Origin: Pseudomonadota bacterium
Lineage (GTDB): Bacteria; Pseudomonadota; Gammaproteobacteria; Ga0077536
Direction: 5' to 3'
Assembly (NCBI GenBank): GCA_016719885.1
Contig: JADJYF010000019.1
Location: forward strand, 93,297-157,296
Length of the DNA: 64,000 bases
This document shows, piece by piece, positions 53,236-60,936 of this stretch. The first letter of the stretch is position 1, and each line of letters starts with the position of its first letter. Both the position numbers and the translations under genes were made by a program. The notes beneath the pieces are model-generated. The model made no database searches and was not told the DNA's origin. It saw only the letters and a list, made by a program, of their open reading frames with translations.

Positions 53236-55731
53236 ATGGAACGCATTCGGGTACGGGTATACGGCTGTGTCGCGGCGCTGGTCGCGGCGCTGCCGGTGGC
53301 GGCCGCCGACCACACCCGCGAGATCGTGCGGGAAGGCGACCTCTTCGGCGGACCGGCCACCGCCTTTTCCTCGTTCATCGCGCCGTCAATCAACAATGCC
53401 GGCGCGCTGGTGTTCAACGCCCGCCTCGGCGGCGCCGACACCAACGCCGGCAACAACAGCGGTATCTTTCGCCTTCATCTCACCGCGCCCTTGCTGCCGG
53501 TTGCCGGCGGTATCGCCGCGGTGTTGCGCGAAGGCACAGCGTTCCAGACCGGGCTCGGCGAACTCATCCCGGCCGACCTGTTCCTGGCCCGCGTGCACCT
53601 CGAAGAGCCGGTGTTCGACCTGGCCGTGCCTGTCACCGGCAAGTTCGACGCGGTGGCGGTGCAGGTGCGGACCAGCGGTGGGCTGGCCGCGGGCGATTCC
53701 GTCATCGTGCTCGATGAACTCAACGTGCCGGGCTTCTCGCTGGCCGGCGCCGAGGGTGAGGATGTGCCGAACGGCAACGGCAGCTTTCGCGACTTGTCCG
53801 GCTTCAACCTGTTCGGCATCGGCATCAGTGGCGAGGCCGGCTTCTTCGCCGCGCTGAACTCGACCAATGGCGGCACGACGGACGACACCGCGCTGTTCCG
53901 TTACGACGACGGCGGGACCAGCGAACTGGTGCGCGAGGGCGATGCGCCCGGCGGCGCGACCCTCAGCGGCGTGTTCTCGCCGCGCATGAACCGCGGTGGC
54001 GAAGTGGCTTTCCTCGGCGGGCTGGCGGGCGGCGATGCCAACGCCGACATCGCCGTGTTCCGCGTCGCCGGCAGCGGCACCGCGACCTCGCGGCTCGTGG
54101 CCGAGGGCGATGCAGCGCCGGGCGGCGATGGCGTGCTCGGCGAACTCGGCGAACTACGCATCAACGGTGCGGGCGACGTCGCCTTCAGCGCGCGTCTGCG
54201 CAACACCGACGGCTTGCCGGGCACGCCGTTCGCCGGCAGTACCGCGCTCGACGACAGTGCGCTGTACCTTGCCCGCGCGAACGGTGCGCTGCTGCAACTC
54301 GCCCGTGAGGGTGACGAGGTCAGCCCCGGCGGTGCGCGCCTCGGCGCGCTCGCCGACGCATTCAGCGGCGATGTGCCGCGGCCGAGTCTCAACGACGATG
54401 GCGCGGTCGCGTTCCGTGCCGGACTGTTCGACGTCGTACCCGAGGCCGGCACCGGCATCTTCATCGCCGCCCCGGACGGCCTCACGCAAATCGCGCGCAG
54501 CGGTGCCGTCTATGACGACGGCGTGTTCGGCGGCTTCGAACACCCGCTCATCAACCGGCGCGGCATGGTGGCCTTCAAGGCCGAGATCACCGTCGGCGAA
54601 GTCAACGGCGAAGAAGGCCCGGTCGCGCTCAACGAAACCGCGCTGGTGGTGTCCGATGGCATCGATTTCGCCACCGTGGCGCGCGAAGGCGACCCGCTCA
54701 ACGGCGACGTCGTGCTCGACATCGACTTCAACGCCGATCCCACCGGCCCGGCCAACGGCTTCGACGACGCGGGCCGTGTCGCCTACCAGGTCATTTATGC
54801 GAGCGGCGCGCGCGCGATCAACGTGTGGACGCCGCGCGCACTGTGGCGCGGCAGCTTCGAATCGCCCGAGCAGGAGGCGCAGTGGGACGATGCGCACAAC
54901 TGGCGCTTCGGCATGTTGCCGGGCGCGGCGCACGATGCCGATCTCGTCACCGCTGGCGGCGCGATACACGGCCCCGCGCAGGACACCACGCTGGCCTCAC
55001 TGACCGTGGGCGGCAGCACGCGACTGCTGCTCGGCGCCGGCGCGCTCGGCACCATCGGCGGCCTCACCATCGGCGCCGGCGCGAGCGTCGAGGGTGGCGG
55101 GGCGATCAGCGGGCCCGTCGACAATCAAGGCACCGTGCGCGTCACGCCGGGCCAGGCGTTGAACGTGGACGGCGAACTCGTGAACGGTGGCGAGATACGC
55201 GTGGATGCCGCGGCGAGCGTGCGCTACGCGGGCAGCTATTCCGGCAGCGGGATCATCAGCGGCGCCGGCACCAGCCTGTTCGACGGCGGTCTCGACCCGG
55301 GCGACAGCCCGACCCTCATGCAGGTGGCGGGTGAGGTGGTGCTAGGCGCAGGCAACGAGACCGTGCTCGAAATCGCCGGGCTCGCGCGCGGCACCCAATA
55401 CGATGCGCTGGACGTCGGCGGACGACTCACGCTAGGCGGCACCCTGCGCATCGCGCTGCTGGATGGATTCGCCCTCGCGCCTGGTCAGGACTTCCTGCTG
55501 TTCGACGCGGGACTGCTGGAGGGTGAATTCGCTGCCCTGCTGTTGCCGCAGATCGACGGCATCGCGTTCAGCTTGCAGCGCGACCAACACAGCCTGCGAC
55601 TCGCGGTGCAGGCGGTACCGGTGCCGGGCGTGGGATGGTTGTTTGCTGCCGTGGCGGGGGCGGTGTGTGGGCGGCGGCGCTTGGCGCGGTCGACACTAAA
55701 GAATGCCGAAGACCACGATAGACATTCGTAG
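53236..55731 (+). CDS. PEP-CTERM surface protein 3 with NxxGxxAF tandem repeats
   Basis: An 831-residue exported protein. Signal peptide after MERIRVRVYGCVAALVAALPVAAAD. Residues ~40-520 have repeated N-x-x-G-x-[VL]-x-F words: INNAGALVFNARL, MNRGGEVAFLGGL, INGAGDVAFSARL, LNDDGAVAFRAGL, INRRGMVAFKAEI, each near REGD (VREGDLFGG, AREGDEV, AREGDPLNG). This is the choice-of-anchor NxxGxxAF repeat, a likely beta-propeller. A second domain (about 550-800) looks like a beta-solenoid (LTVGGSTRLLLGAGALGTIG). The end VPVPGVGWLFAAVAGAVCG with RRRL fits the sorting signal, though its tail after the Arg run is unusually long. ATG 53236 follows GGGAGCAGGGAC. Confidence 0.8.
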   Translation: MERIRVRVYGCVAALVAALPVAAADHTREIVREGDLFGGPATAFSSFIAPSINNAGALVFNARLGGADTNAGNNSGIFRLHLTAPLLPVAGGIAAVLREGTAFQTGLGELIPADLFLARVHLEEPVFDLAVPVTGKFDAVAVQVRTSGGLAAGDSVIVLDELNVPGFSLAGAEGEDVPNGNGSFRDLSGFNLFGIGISGEAGFFAALNSTNGGTTDDTALFRYDDGGTSELVREGDAPGGATLSGVFSPRMNRGGEVAFLGGLAGGDANADIAVFRVAGSGTATSRLVAEGDAAPGGDGVLGELGELRINGAGDVAFSARLRNTDGLPGTPFAGSTALDDSALYLARANGALLQLAREGDEVSPGGARLGALADAFSGDVPRPSLNDDGAVAFRAGLFDVVPEAGTGIFIAAPDGLTQIARSGAVYDDGVFGGFEHPLINRRGMVAFKAEITVGEVNGEEGPVALNETALVVSDGIDFATVAREGDPLNGDVVLDIDFNADPTGPANGFDDAGRVAYQVIYASGARAINVWTPRALWRGSFESPEQEAQWDDAHNWRFGMLPGAAHDADLVTAGGAIHGPAQDTTLASLTVGGSTRLLLGAGALGTIGGLTIGAGASVEGGGAISGPVDNQGTVRVTPGQALNVDGELVNGGEIRVDAAASVRYAGSYSGSGIISGAGTSLFDGGLDPGDSPTLMQVAGEVVLGAGNETVLEIAGLARGTQYDALDVGGRLTLGGTLRIALLDGFALAPGQDFLLFDAGLLEGEFAALLLPQIDGIAFSLQRDQHSLRLAVQAVPVPGVGWLFAAVAGAVCGRRRLARSTLKNAEDHDRHS

Positions 55732-56034
55732 TCAGCGCCCTGACCACGACTACCGACGACGGCCGTTCGGCCAAGGCGAGCGTGGCGCCCGATTGCCGGG
55801 CCCGGTTGCGCACCAAGCAGGTGCCGACTGCGGCCCATTCGGTAAGGTCGCGAAGCGCTCTGACAGCTACAAAATTTTGCATTTCATTTGCACTCATCGG
55901 GCTGCCGCTGCGATGCGCATCGTTTAGAGTTCAAGTTCGACACGCGGAGTTGCCCACGAGGCCCACACCAAAGTAGAAGCGACGCGCAAATCGTCGCGCC
56001 GCCACAGTAATCAGCTACAACGAGACCTGACTTC
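55732..56034. other. Gap upstream of PEP-CTERM lectin-like gene
   Basis: 303 bases with no supported gene. An AT-rich part at 55868-55895 (CAAAATTTTGCATTTCATTT) probably carries the promoter, but no clear -35/-10 pair is set. At 55979-55997 GCGACG and CGTCGC form a 6-bp stem around CGCAAAT, a possible leader hairpin or operator. Confidence 0.4.
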
Positions 56035-56907
56035 ATGATCCAAGCAAGCTTCGCGCGTGCCGTGGGCGGGCTTTGCCTGTTCGCCGGCAGCGCCTGCGCA
56101 TCCGCCGCCTCCTTGAACCTTACCTTCAGCGATTTCAGCGACCTGTCCGCACTGCGGTTGAACGAGCGCGCCGCCAGCATCGGTAATGCCGTGACCGACG
56201 ATCAAGGCCGCAAGGTGCTGCGCCTGACCGACAACTACGCGCAGAAATCATCGGCCTTTCTCACCACCGCGGTATCTTTGGCCGACGACCTGTCGTTCAG
56301 CACCTTCTTCCAGTTCCGTATGACCGCTGGTGATGGCTTCGCCGAGGCCGGCGAAAGTCCGGTCAAGGGTGCCGACGGCATCGTGTTCGCGGTCAACACC
56401 GCCTACGACTACACCGGTCCGACCGGCGAGAGCCTCGGTTTTCGTGGCATGTGGTTCGGCGCTGGCGTCGAGTTCGACACGTTCAACAACGGCGGCGTGG
56501 TGGACACCGATGGCAATCACGTCGGCATCGACCTGGACGGCTCGGTGGCGTCGGTGGTAGCGCGGTCGGTGACGCCGCTGTTCAACAACGGCCAGGTATG
56601 GAGTGCGTGGGTCGATTACGACGGCGTCGCGGACCGCCTGGAAGTGCGGCTTGCCCAGGGCGGTACGGCTGCCCGTCCGACCGACGCCTACCTGAGCTAC
56701 GGCGTGGACCTGTACGAGAAGGCCTTGCACCAGGATGTTTACTTCGGCTTCACCTCCGCCACTGGTTCGCTGCGCAACAACCAGGACATCCTGCGCTGGG
56801 ATATCGCAACGGCACCGGCGCCGGTACCGTTGCCGGCATCCGGGTTGCTCGTCGCCAGCGCAGCGCTGGCGCTGGCTGGACTGGCGCGGCGTCGACGCGG
56901 CGCTTGA
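56035..56907 (+). CDS. PEP-CTERM surface protein 4, legume-lectin-like
   Basis: A 290-residue exported protein: signal peptide MIQASFARAVGGLCLFAGSA with an A-x-A cut (CASA), then an L-type (legume) lectin fold: SAFLTTAVSLADDLSFSTFFQF, GADGIVFAVNTAYDY, GVEFDTFNNGGVVDTDGNHV (the metal/sugar loop D-x-D region) and GIDLDGSV. It ends with VPLPASGLLVASAALALAGLA and RRRR. Such proteins bind glycans and could hold the matrix or other cells. Sugar binding is inferred from fold motifs only. It ends the surface-protein island, 370 bases before tRNA-Gln. Confidence 0.83.
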   Translation: MIQASFARAVGGLCLFAGSACASAASLNLTFSDFSDLSALRLNERAASIGNAVTDDQGRKVLRLTDNYAQKSSAFLTTAVSLADDLSFSTFFQFRMTAGDGFAEAGESPVKGADGIVFAVNTAYDYTGPTGESLGFRGMWFGAGVEFDTFNNGGVVDTDGNHVGIDLDGSVASVVARSVTPLFNNGQVWSAWVDYDGVADRLEVRLAQGGTAARPTDAYLSYGVDLYEKALHQDVYFGFTSATGSLRNNQDILRWDIATAPAPVPLPASGLLVASAALALAGLARRRRGA

Positions 56908-57020
56908 GCACAAGTCACACGAAGCACGACTCGCGGACGGGCGCGTTCACGCGCAGCATTGGGTGTTGCTTGGAGCGGCGTTCGCAGACCTTGCGCGCGT
57001 TCTCGTCTTCGCGGCTTGCT

Positions 57021-57119
57021 TTGCGACTTTGTCGAACGACAGGTTCTCATCGAGCCAGTGCTTAAGCCATAAACGCAAAACGGGTAGTGAGGCCCGTTCT
57101 ACGTTTCTTGGACTAGGAT
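57021..57119. repeat. Degenerate copy of tRNA-Gln tail and flank
   Basis: This stretch matches 57187-57292 over its length: TGTCGAACGA, GGTTCTCATCGAGCCAGT, TTAAGCC, AACGCAAAACGGG, GGCCCGTTCT and finally GGACTAGGATT, the T-arm end of the tRNA. The tRNA part is truncated and mutated, and the hairpin loop differs. See the tRNA at 57274-57347. Confidence 0.7.
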
Positions 57120-57125
57120 TGACTC

Positions 57126-57196
57126 GCATCCGCTTGTGCGGATGCTCGCCCCTGCGGGGCGCCGCTGCGCGGCGTCCAAGTTCGCATTGCGAACTT
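57126..57196. repeat. Four adjacent perfect hairpins
   Basis: In 71 bases there are four stems: GCATCCGC/GCGGATGC (loop TTGT, 57126-57145), GCCCC/GGGGC (57148-57160), GCCGC/GCGGC (57161-57173) and AAGTTCGC/GCGAACTT (57178-57196). They lie between the two copies of the tRNA-Gln tail. The layout could be a structured RNA or a recombination-prone element. Confidence 0.55.
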
Positions 57197-57292
57197 GTCG
57201 AACGATAGGTTCTCATCGAGCCAGTCCTTAAGCCAATAACGCAAAACGGGCCTTGCGGCCCGTTCTGCGTTATTGGCTGGGGGACTAGGATT
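57187..57292. repeat. Second copy of tRNA tail and flank, includes the true tRNA 3' end
   Basis: Partner of the repeat at 57021-57119, about 170 bases away in the same orientation. It runs from the flank through the terminator hairpin into the 3' end of the real tRNA-Gln. Direct repeats of a tRNA 3' end are usual marks of past integration. Confidence 0.65.
57233..57276 (-). terminator. Terminator hairpin of tRNA-Gln
   Basis: On the minus strand the end of the tRNA leads into a stem AACGGGCC / GGCCCGTT with loop GCAA, then TTGCGTTATT. An outer 11-base pairing (CCAATAACGCA with TGCGTTATTGG) extends it and reaches the CCA end of the tRNA. The GC-rich stem and T-rich 3' side fit an intrinsic terminator. 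Confidence 0.7.
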
Positions 57293-57347
57293 CGAACCTA
57301 GACTGGCGGAGTCAGAGTCCGCTGTCCTACCGTTAGACGATCCCCCA
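57274..57347 (-). tRNA. tRNA-Gln (CTG anticodon)
   Basis: A 74-base cloverleaf with encoded CCA. Acceptor TGGGGGA pairs with TCCCCCA, discriminator G; the anticodon stem GCGGA/TCCGC holds the loop CTCTGAC with anticodon CTG (reads CAG); the T-arm CTAGGTTCGAATCCTAG is standard. It is preceded on its strand by the four-helix-bundle gene and followed by a hairpin terminator. Part of its 3' end is repeated in damaged form at about 57108-57119. Confidence 0.95.
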
Positions 57348-57405
57348 AGAGAGGAGCGCAAGCTTAATTCAGAATCGCATCGGCATAAAGCCCGAATTGC
57401 GAATT

Positions 57406-57801
57406 CTATTCGGCGACGTGGTGCCAGCTGCGTCGGATCACGGGTGTGGTGTCCGCCTGCGCTTCGCACCATTGAATGAGGCTTTGCAGTTGTCGCGAGA
57501 TCTCGAGCGACTCCTGCATGAGTTCGGTGGAACTCGGCAGGGTGACGAGATCGAGTTGCGCGGCGAGGTAGAGTTGGGTGCGGAGCTCCGCGCAGCTCGA
57601 GCGGGCGCGTTCGAGGAAGTGCGCGAACTGTCGCAGCGACGAGCGTTCGTAACCGGCCGCGATCTGGGCGGCGAGCGCGATGCTGGCCGAGGTGATGCGT
57701 TCGCGAAAGATTGGGTCTTCGCAGTGCTGAACGAGGGAGTAAGTTTGAATCGCGAAACCGCAGGCGCGGTTCCAGACGCTGAGCGTGTGCAGGGCATCCA
57801 T
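57406..57801 (-). CDS. Four-helix-bundle (S23/IVP-like) protein
   Basis: A 131-residue all-helical protein. It resembles the four helix bundle (23S rRNA intervening-sequence protein) family: DALHTLSVWNRACGFAIQTY at the start, FRERITSASIALAAQIAAGYE with the conserved A-A-x-x-I-A-x-G-x-x-R-like turn, FLERARSSCAELRTQL, and an Asp/Leu-rich last helix. ATG 57801 follows GGAGGTCACGGC. These proteins are found alone in many genomes with unknown function. It is 86 bases downstream of rpsI on the same strand. Family membership is likely; role unknown. Confidence 0.8.
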   Translation of the reverse strand: MDALHTLSVWNRACGFAIQTYSLVQHCEDPIFRERITSASIALAAQIAAGYERSSLRQFAHFLERARSSCAELRTQLYLAAQLDLVTLPSSTELMQESLEISRQLQSLIQWCEAQADTTPVIRRSWHHVAE

Positions 57802-57887
57802 GCCGTGACCTCCATGTCGCTTTGAGCATTGCCCGGGCATCCTGCCCGGGCGTTCGTTTGGCGGTGGCCGCGAGTGCGGCCGCCGGA

Positions 57888-58280
57888 TCAACGCTTCGAG
57901 TACTGCGGGCGCTTGCGGGCCTTGTGCAGACCGACTTTCTTGCGCTCGACTTCGCGCGCGTCGCGGGTCACGAAACCGGCCACGCGCAGCTGGCGGCGCA
58001 GGGTTTCGTCGTACTCGATGAGAGCGCGGGTGATGCCGTGACGGATGGCGCCGGCCTGGCCGGTGATACCGCCGCCTTCGACCGTGACGTTGATGTCGAA
58101 GTCATGGGCCATGTTCACGGTCTCGAGCGGCTGGCGCACGATCATGCGGCCGGTCTCGCGACCGAAGTACTGGTCGAGCGGCTTCTCGTTAATCACGATG
58201 TTGCCGCTGCCGCGCTGCAGGAAGACGCGTGCGCTGGAACTCTTGCGACGACCTGTGCTGTAAAGAACTTCGTATGCCAT
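57888..58280 (-). CDS. rpsI: 30S ribosomal protein S9
   Basis: 130 residues with the full S9 pattern: YSTGRRKSSSARVFL at the start, GGGITGQAGAIRHGITRALI in the middle and the conserved C-terminal RKKVGLHKARKRPQYSKR, whose last Arg reaches the ribosomal P site. It follows rplM by 4 bases in the usual L13-S9 operon. The rplM promoter at 58749-58777 should drive both. Confidence 0.98.
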   Translation of the reverse strand: MAYEVLYSTGRRKSSSARVFLQRGSGNIVINEKPLDQYFGRETGRMIVRQPLETVNMAHDFDINVTVEGGGITGQAGAIRHGITRALIEYDETLRRQLRVAGFVTRDAREVERKKVGLHKARKRPQYSKR

Positions 58281-58284
58281 GCGC

Positions 58285-58713
58285 TCAGAACTCCAATTGA
58301 ATCGGCTGCTGGGCCGTATGCGTATGAACCGGACCGTTGAAGATCTTGAGCTTGCGCAGCATCGCGCGGCCCAGCGGACCCTTGGGCAGCATGCCCTTCA
58401 CGGCGCGCGTGATGACGGTCTCCGGTGATTTTGCCAGCAGCTTCTCGAAGGTGGTTTCCTTCATGCCGCCGATGTAGCCCGAATGGTTGTAATAAATCTT
58501 GCCCTTGGCCTTGTTGCCGGTGACGCGAATCTTCTCGGCATTGACGATCACGATGTAATCACCGGTATCCATGTGAGGCGTGAAGATGGGCTTATGCTTG
58601 CCGCGCAGGCGCTTGGCTACTTCGGCCGCCACACGACCCAGTACCTTGTCGTTGACATCGAGCAGGTACCAGTCACGTTTGATCGTGTCCGGCGTCGCGG
58701 TGTAAGTTTTCAT
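58285..58713 (-). CDS. rplM: 50S ribosomal protein L13
   Basis: 142 residues: RDWYLLDVNDKVLGRVAAEVAKRL at the N-terminus, GDYIVIVNAEKIRVTGNK, HSGYIGGMKE and MLPKGPLGRAMLRKLKIF. ATG 58713 (MKTYTATPDTIKRDWY) matches the family start; the longer frame to 58749 adds a promoter region. First gene of the rplM-rpsI operon. Confidence 0.98.
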   Translation of the reverse strand: MKTYTATPDTIKRDWYLLDVNDKVLGRVAAEVAKRLRGKHKPIFTPHMDTGDYIVIVNAEKIRVTGNKAKGKIYYNHSGYIGGMKETTFEKLLAKSPETVITRAVKGMLPKGPLGRAMLRKLKIFNGPVHTHTAQQPIQLEF

Positions 58714-58748
58714 TGGATCGTCTGGCTGGTTCGGAAAAAAGAGGCGCA

Positions 58749-58777
58749 ATGGTACGGATGGGCGCCGGGAGTGTCAA
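58749..58777 (-). promoter_or_regulatory. Sigma-70 promoter of rplM-rpsI
   Basis: On the minus strand TTGACA (58777-58772), a 17-base spacer and TACCAT (58754-58749). The -10 ends 36 bases before the rplM ATG. It is the best sigma-70-like promoter I could find in this window. Confidence 0.75.
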
Positions 58778-58853
58778 TGCAAAACCCTGTTATCCCGCCA
58801 CATTTTCGCCCGGCCCGGGGTCTGCGGCGAGCCGGGCCCGGGCCCCTGACGCG

Positions 58854-59492
58854 ATGAGGGTCTATTCCGGTCTCGATCGCGTGCTGGAGCGGGCCGATTC
58901 CCTGTTGCGGGCCGCGACCCGCACCGGCGCCCGCCAGCAACGCCCGACGCCCGGGCAGGAACTGCCGGAGCCGGCCCTGGACAATGCGGCTCGCCGCAAG
59001 GCGGCGGGGCTCATGCGCGTCAATCACGCCGGCGAGGTCTGCGCCCAGGCGCTCTATGTCAGCCAGGCGGCGCTGGCCCGGGACGAGGACAAGCGCACGG
59101 CGCTCCTGCAGGCGGCGCGCGAGGAGGGCGACCATCTGTACTGGTGCGAGCAGCGCCTGGCCGAACTCCACAGCCACACCAGTCGCCTGGACCCGCTGTG
59201 GTTCGTCGGCTCCTGCGCGATCGGCATGGTGGCGGCCGCCGTCGGCGACCGCTGGAGTCTCGGCTTCGTCGAGGAGACCGAGAGGCAGGTGGTGGCCCAT
59301 CTCGAGGGCCACCTCGGCCGGCTGCCCGAGCACGATCTGCGCAGCCGCGCGATCGTGGCCATGATGCGTGACGACGAACAGCGCCATGCCGACGACGCAC
59401 AATTGCGCGGCGCGGCGCCGCTGCCGGCCGCCGTACGCGGGGCCATGGGCTGGACCGCGCGGGTGATGACCACCGTTTCCTACTGGGTGTGA
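58854..59492 (+). CDS. coq7: 3-demethoxyubiquinol 3-hydroxylase (Coq7/UbiF-type)
   Basis: A 212-residue di-iron hydroxylase of ubiquinone synthesis. The ligand set is visible in two similar halves: RVNHAGEVCAQALY and REEGDHLYWCEQRL, then EETERQVVAHL and RDDEQRHADDAQ, giving the E ... E-x-x-H ... E ... E-x-x-H layout. It adds the last hydroxyl group to the quinone ring on the inner membrane, using O2. ATG 58854 (MRVYSGLDRVLERAD) fits family length. The gene is divergent from rplM by 140 bases and followed 61 bases later by a Deg protease gene. Confidence 0.93.
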   Translation: MRVYSGLDRVLERADSLLRAATRTGARQQRPTPGQELPEPALDNAARRKAAGLMRVNHAGEVCAQALYVSQAALARDEDKRTALLQAAREEGDHLYWCEQRLAELHSHTSRLDPLWFVGSCAIGMVAAAVGDRWSLGFVEETERQVVAHLEGHLGRLPEHDLRSRAIVAMMRDDEQRHADDAQLRGAAPLPAAVRGAMGWTARVMTTVSYWV

Positions 59493-59553
59493 GCTTTCGG
59501 ATCTGCCGGCGCGGCCGTTGAAAGCGGCGGTGCGCGCCCCTACCCTCTGGGCC

Positions 59554-60933
59554 ATGAAACAGATACTGACCTTCCTGCGAGCTTACGCGGCGCTGCTCGG
59601 CGCCTGTCTTTGGACCTTGAACGCCGCCGCGGCCTTGCCGCCCGCCGTCGACGGCAATGCGCTGCCGAGCCTCGCGCCGATGCTCGAGAACGTGACGCCG
59701 GCGGTGGTCAACATCGCGAGCGAGGGCCATGTCGAGCTGCAGTTGAACCCGCTCTTCAACGACCCATTCTTCCGCCGCTTTTTCAACGTGCCGGACCAGC
59801 CCCTGAGCCGCAAGACCCAGAGCCTCGGTTCGGGCGTCATCGTTGACGCCGCCCAGGGCCTCATCCTCACCAACAACCATGTCATCGCCAACGCCGACAA
59901 GGTCACGGTCAACCTGCGCGACGGTCGCAACTTCAAGGCCGAACTGGTCGGCAGCGACCCGGACAGCGACGTTGCCGTGATCAAGATCAAGGCCACCAAG
60001 CTGACGGCGCTGCGCCTCGCCGACTCCGACAAGCTGCGGGTGGGTGATTTCGTGGTCGCCATCGGCAATCCCTTCGGCCTCGGCCAGACCGTGACCTCGG
60101 GCATCGTCAGCGCGCTGGCGCGCAGCGGCCTTGGCATCACCGGCTACGACGACCTCATCCAGACCGATGCCTCGATCAATCCCGGCAATTCCGGCGGCGC
60201 CCTGGTCAACCTGCGCGGTGAACTCATCGGCATCAATACCGCCATCTATTCCCAGAGCGGCGGCAACATCGGCATCGGCTTCGCGATCCCGGTCAACATG
60301 GCCCACCAGATCATGCAGCAGCTGGTGTCCCACGGGCAGGTCAAGCGCGGCTACCTCGGCGCGCAGTTCCAGGATCTGAACCCCGAACTCGCCGAGGCTT
60401 TCGGTCTGCGTGCCGACAAGGGCGCGGTGGTGGTGGACGTCACGGATGGCTCACCCGCGGCACGCGGCGGACTCGCGCCCGGCGATGTGGTCACGTCGAT
60501 CAACGGACGCTCGATTGCGAACGCGGCGGAATTGCGCAACCAGATTGGCCTCATACGTGGCGGCCAGAAAATCGAGCTCGGGCTGTTGCGCGAAGGTCAG
60601 GCGGCGCGCGCCACGCTGGTGATAGCCGATCGCGACGAGGGCGTCAGCGCGTCGGGGCAGTTCCGCAACGAGCGTTTCGCCGACACCACCATCGGCGAGA
60701 TCCCGCAGGATTCTCCGGCCTTCGGGCGTCTGCAGGGCGTGATGGCCTACAAGGTCGATCGCGGTTCGCGGGCGTGGGCGGCGGGCCTGCGCGCCGGCGA
60801 CGTCATCGTGTCGGTCAACCGCACCCGCACGCCCAGCCTGCCGGCTTTCCTCGCGGTGGTGAACCAGGCCCAGGGCGCGCTGCTGCTGAGCGTGCACCGC
60901 GGCAACCAGAGCGCCTACCTCGTCATCAAGTGA
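59554..60933 (+). CDS. degQ: Periplasmic Do-like serine protease (DegQ/DegP)
   Basis: A 459-residue exported protease. A signal peptide (MKQILTFLRAYAALLGACLW with LNAAAAL cut region) is followed by a trypsin-like domain with the triad His109 (TNNHVIA), Asp139 (SDVAVIKI) and Ser213 (GNSGGAL), then two PDZ domains (about 275-365 with RGYLGAQFQDL, and about 385-455). It degrades misfolded periplasmic proteins. The loop before the catalytic part is short, nearer to DegQ than DegP, which is a weak distinction. ATG 59554 is chosen because the signal peptide begins there. It converges with oxyR, with 3 bases between the stops. Confidence 0.92.
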   Translation: MKQILTFLRAYAALLGACLWTLNAAAALPPAVDGNALPSLAPMLENVTPAVVNIASEGHVELQLNPLFNDPFFRRFFNVPDQPLSRKTQSLGSGVIVDAAQGLILTNNHVIANADKVTVNLRDGRNFKAELVGSDPDSDVAVIKIKATKLTALRLADSDKLRVGDFVVAIGNPFGLGQTVTSGIVSALARSGLGITGYDDLIQTDASINPGNSGGALVNLRGELIGINTAIYSQSGGNIGIGFAIPVNMAHQIMQQLVSHGQVKRGYLGAQFQDLNPELAEAFGLRADKGAVVVDVTDGSPAARGGLAPGDVVTSINGRSIANAAELRNQIGLIRGGQKIELGLLREGQAARATLVIADRDEGVSASGQFRNERFADTTIGEIPQDSPAFGRLQGVMAYKVDRGSRAWAAGLRAGDVIVSVNRTRTPSLPAFLAVVNQAQGALLLSVHRGNQSAYLVIK

Positions 60934-60936
60934 GCC

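Noticed and set aside
56947..57216. Minus-strand frames reading LDENLSFDK next to tRNA-Gln, in two copies
   Set aside because: The repeated peptide simply reflects the duplicated tRNA flank; one frame runs through structured non-coding DNA.
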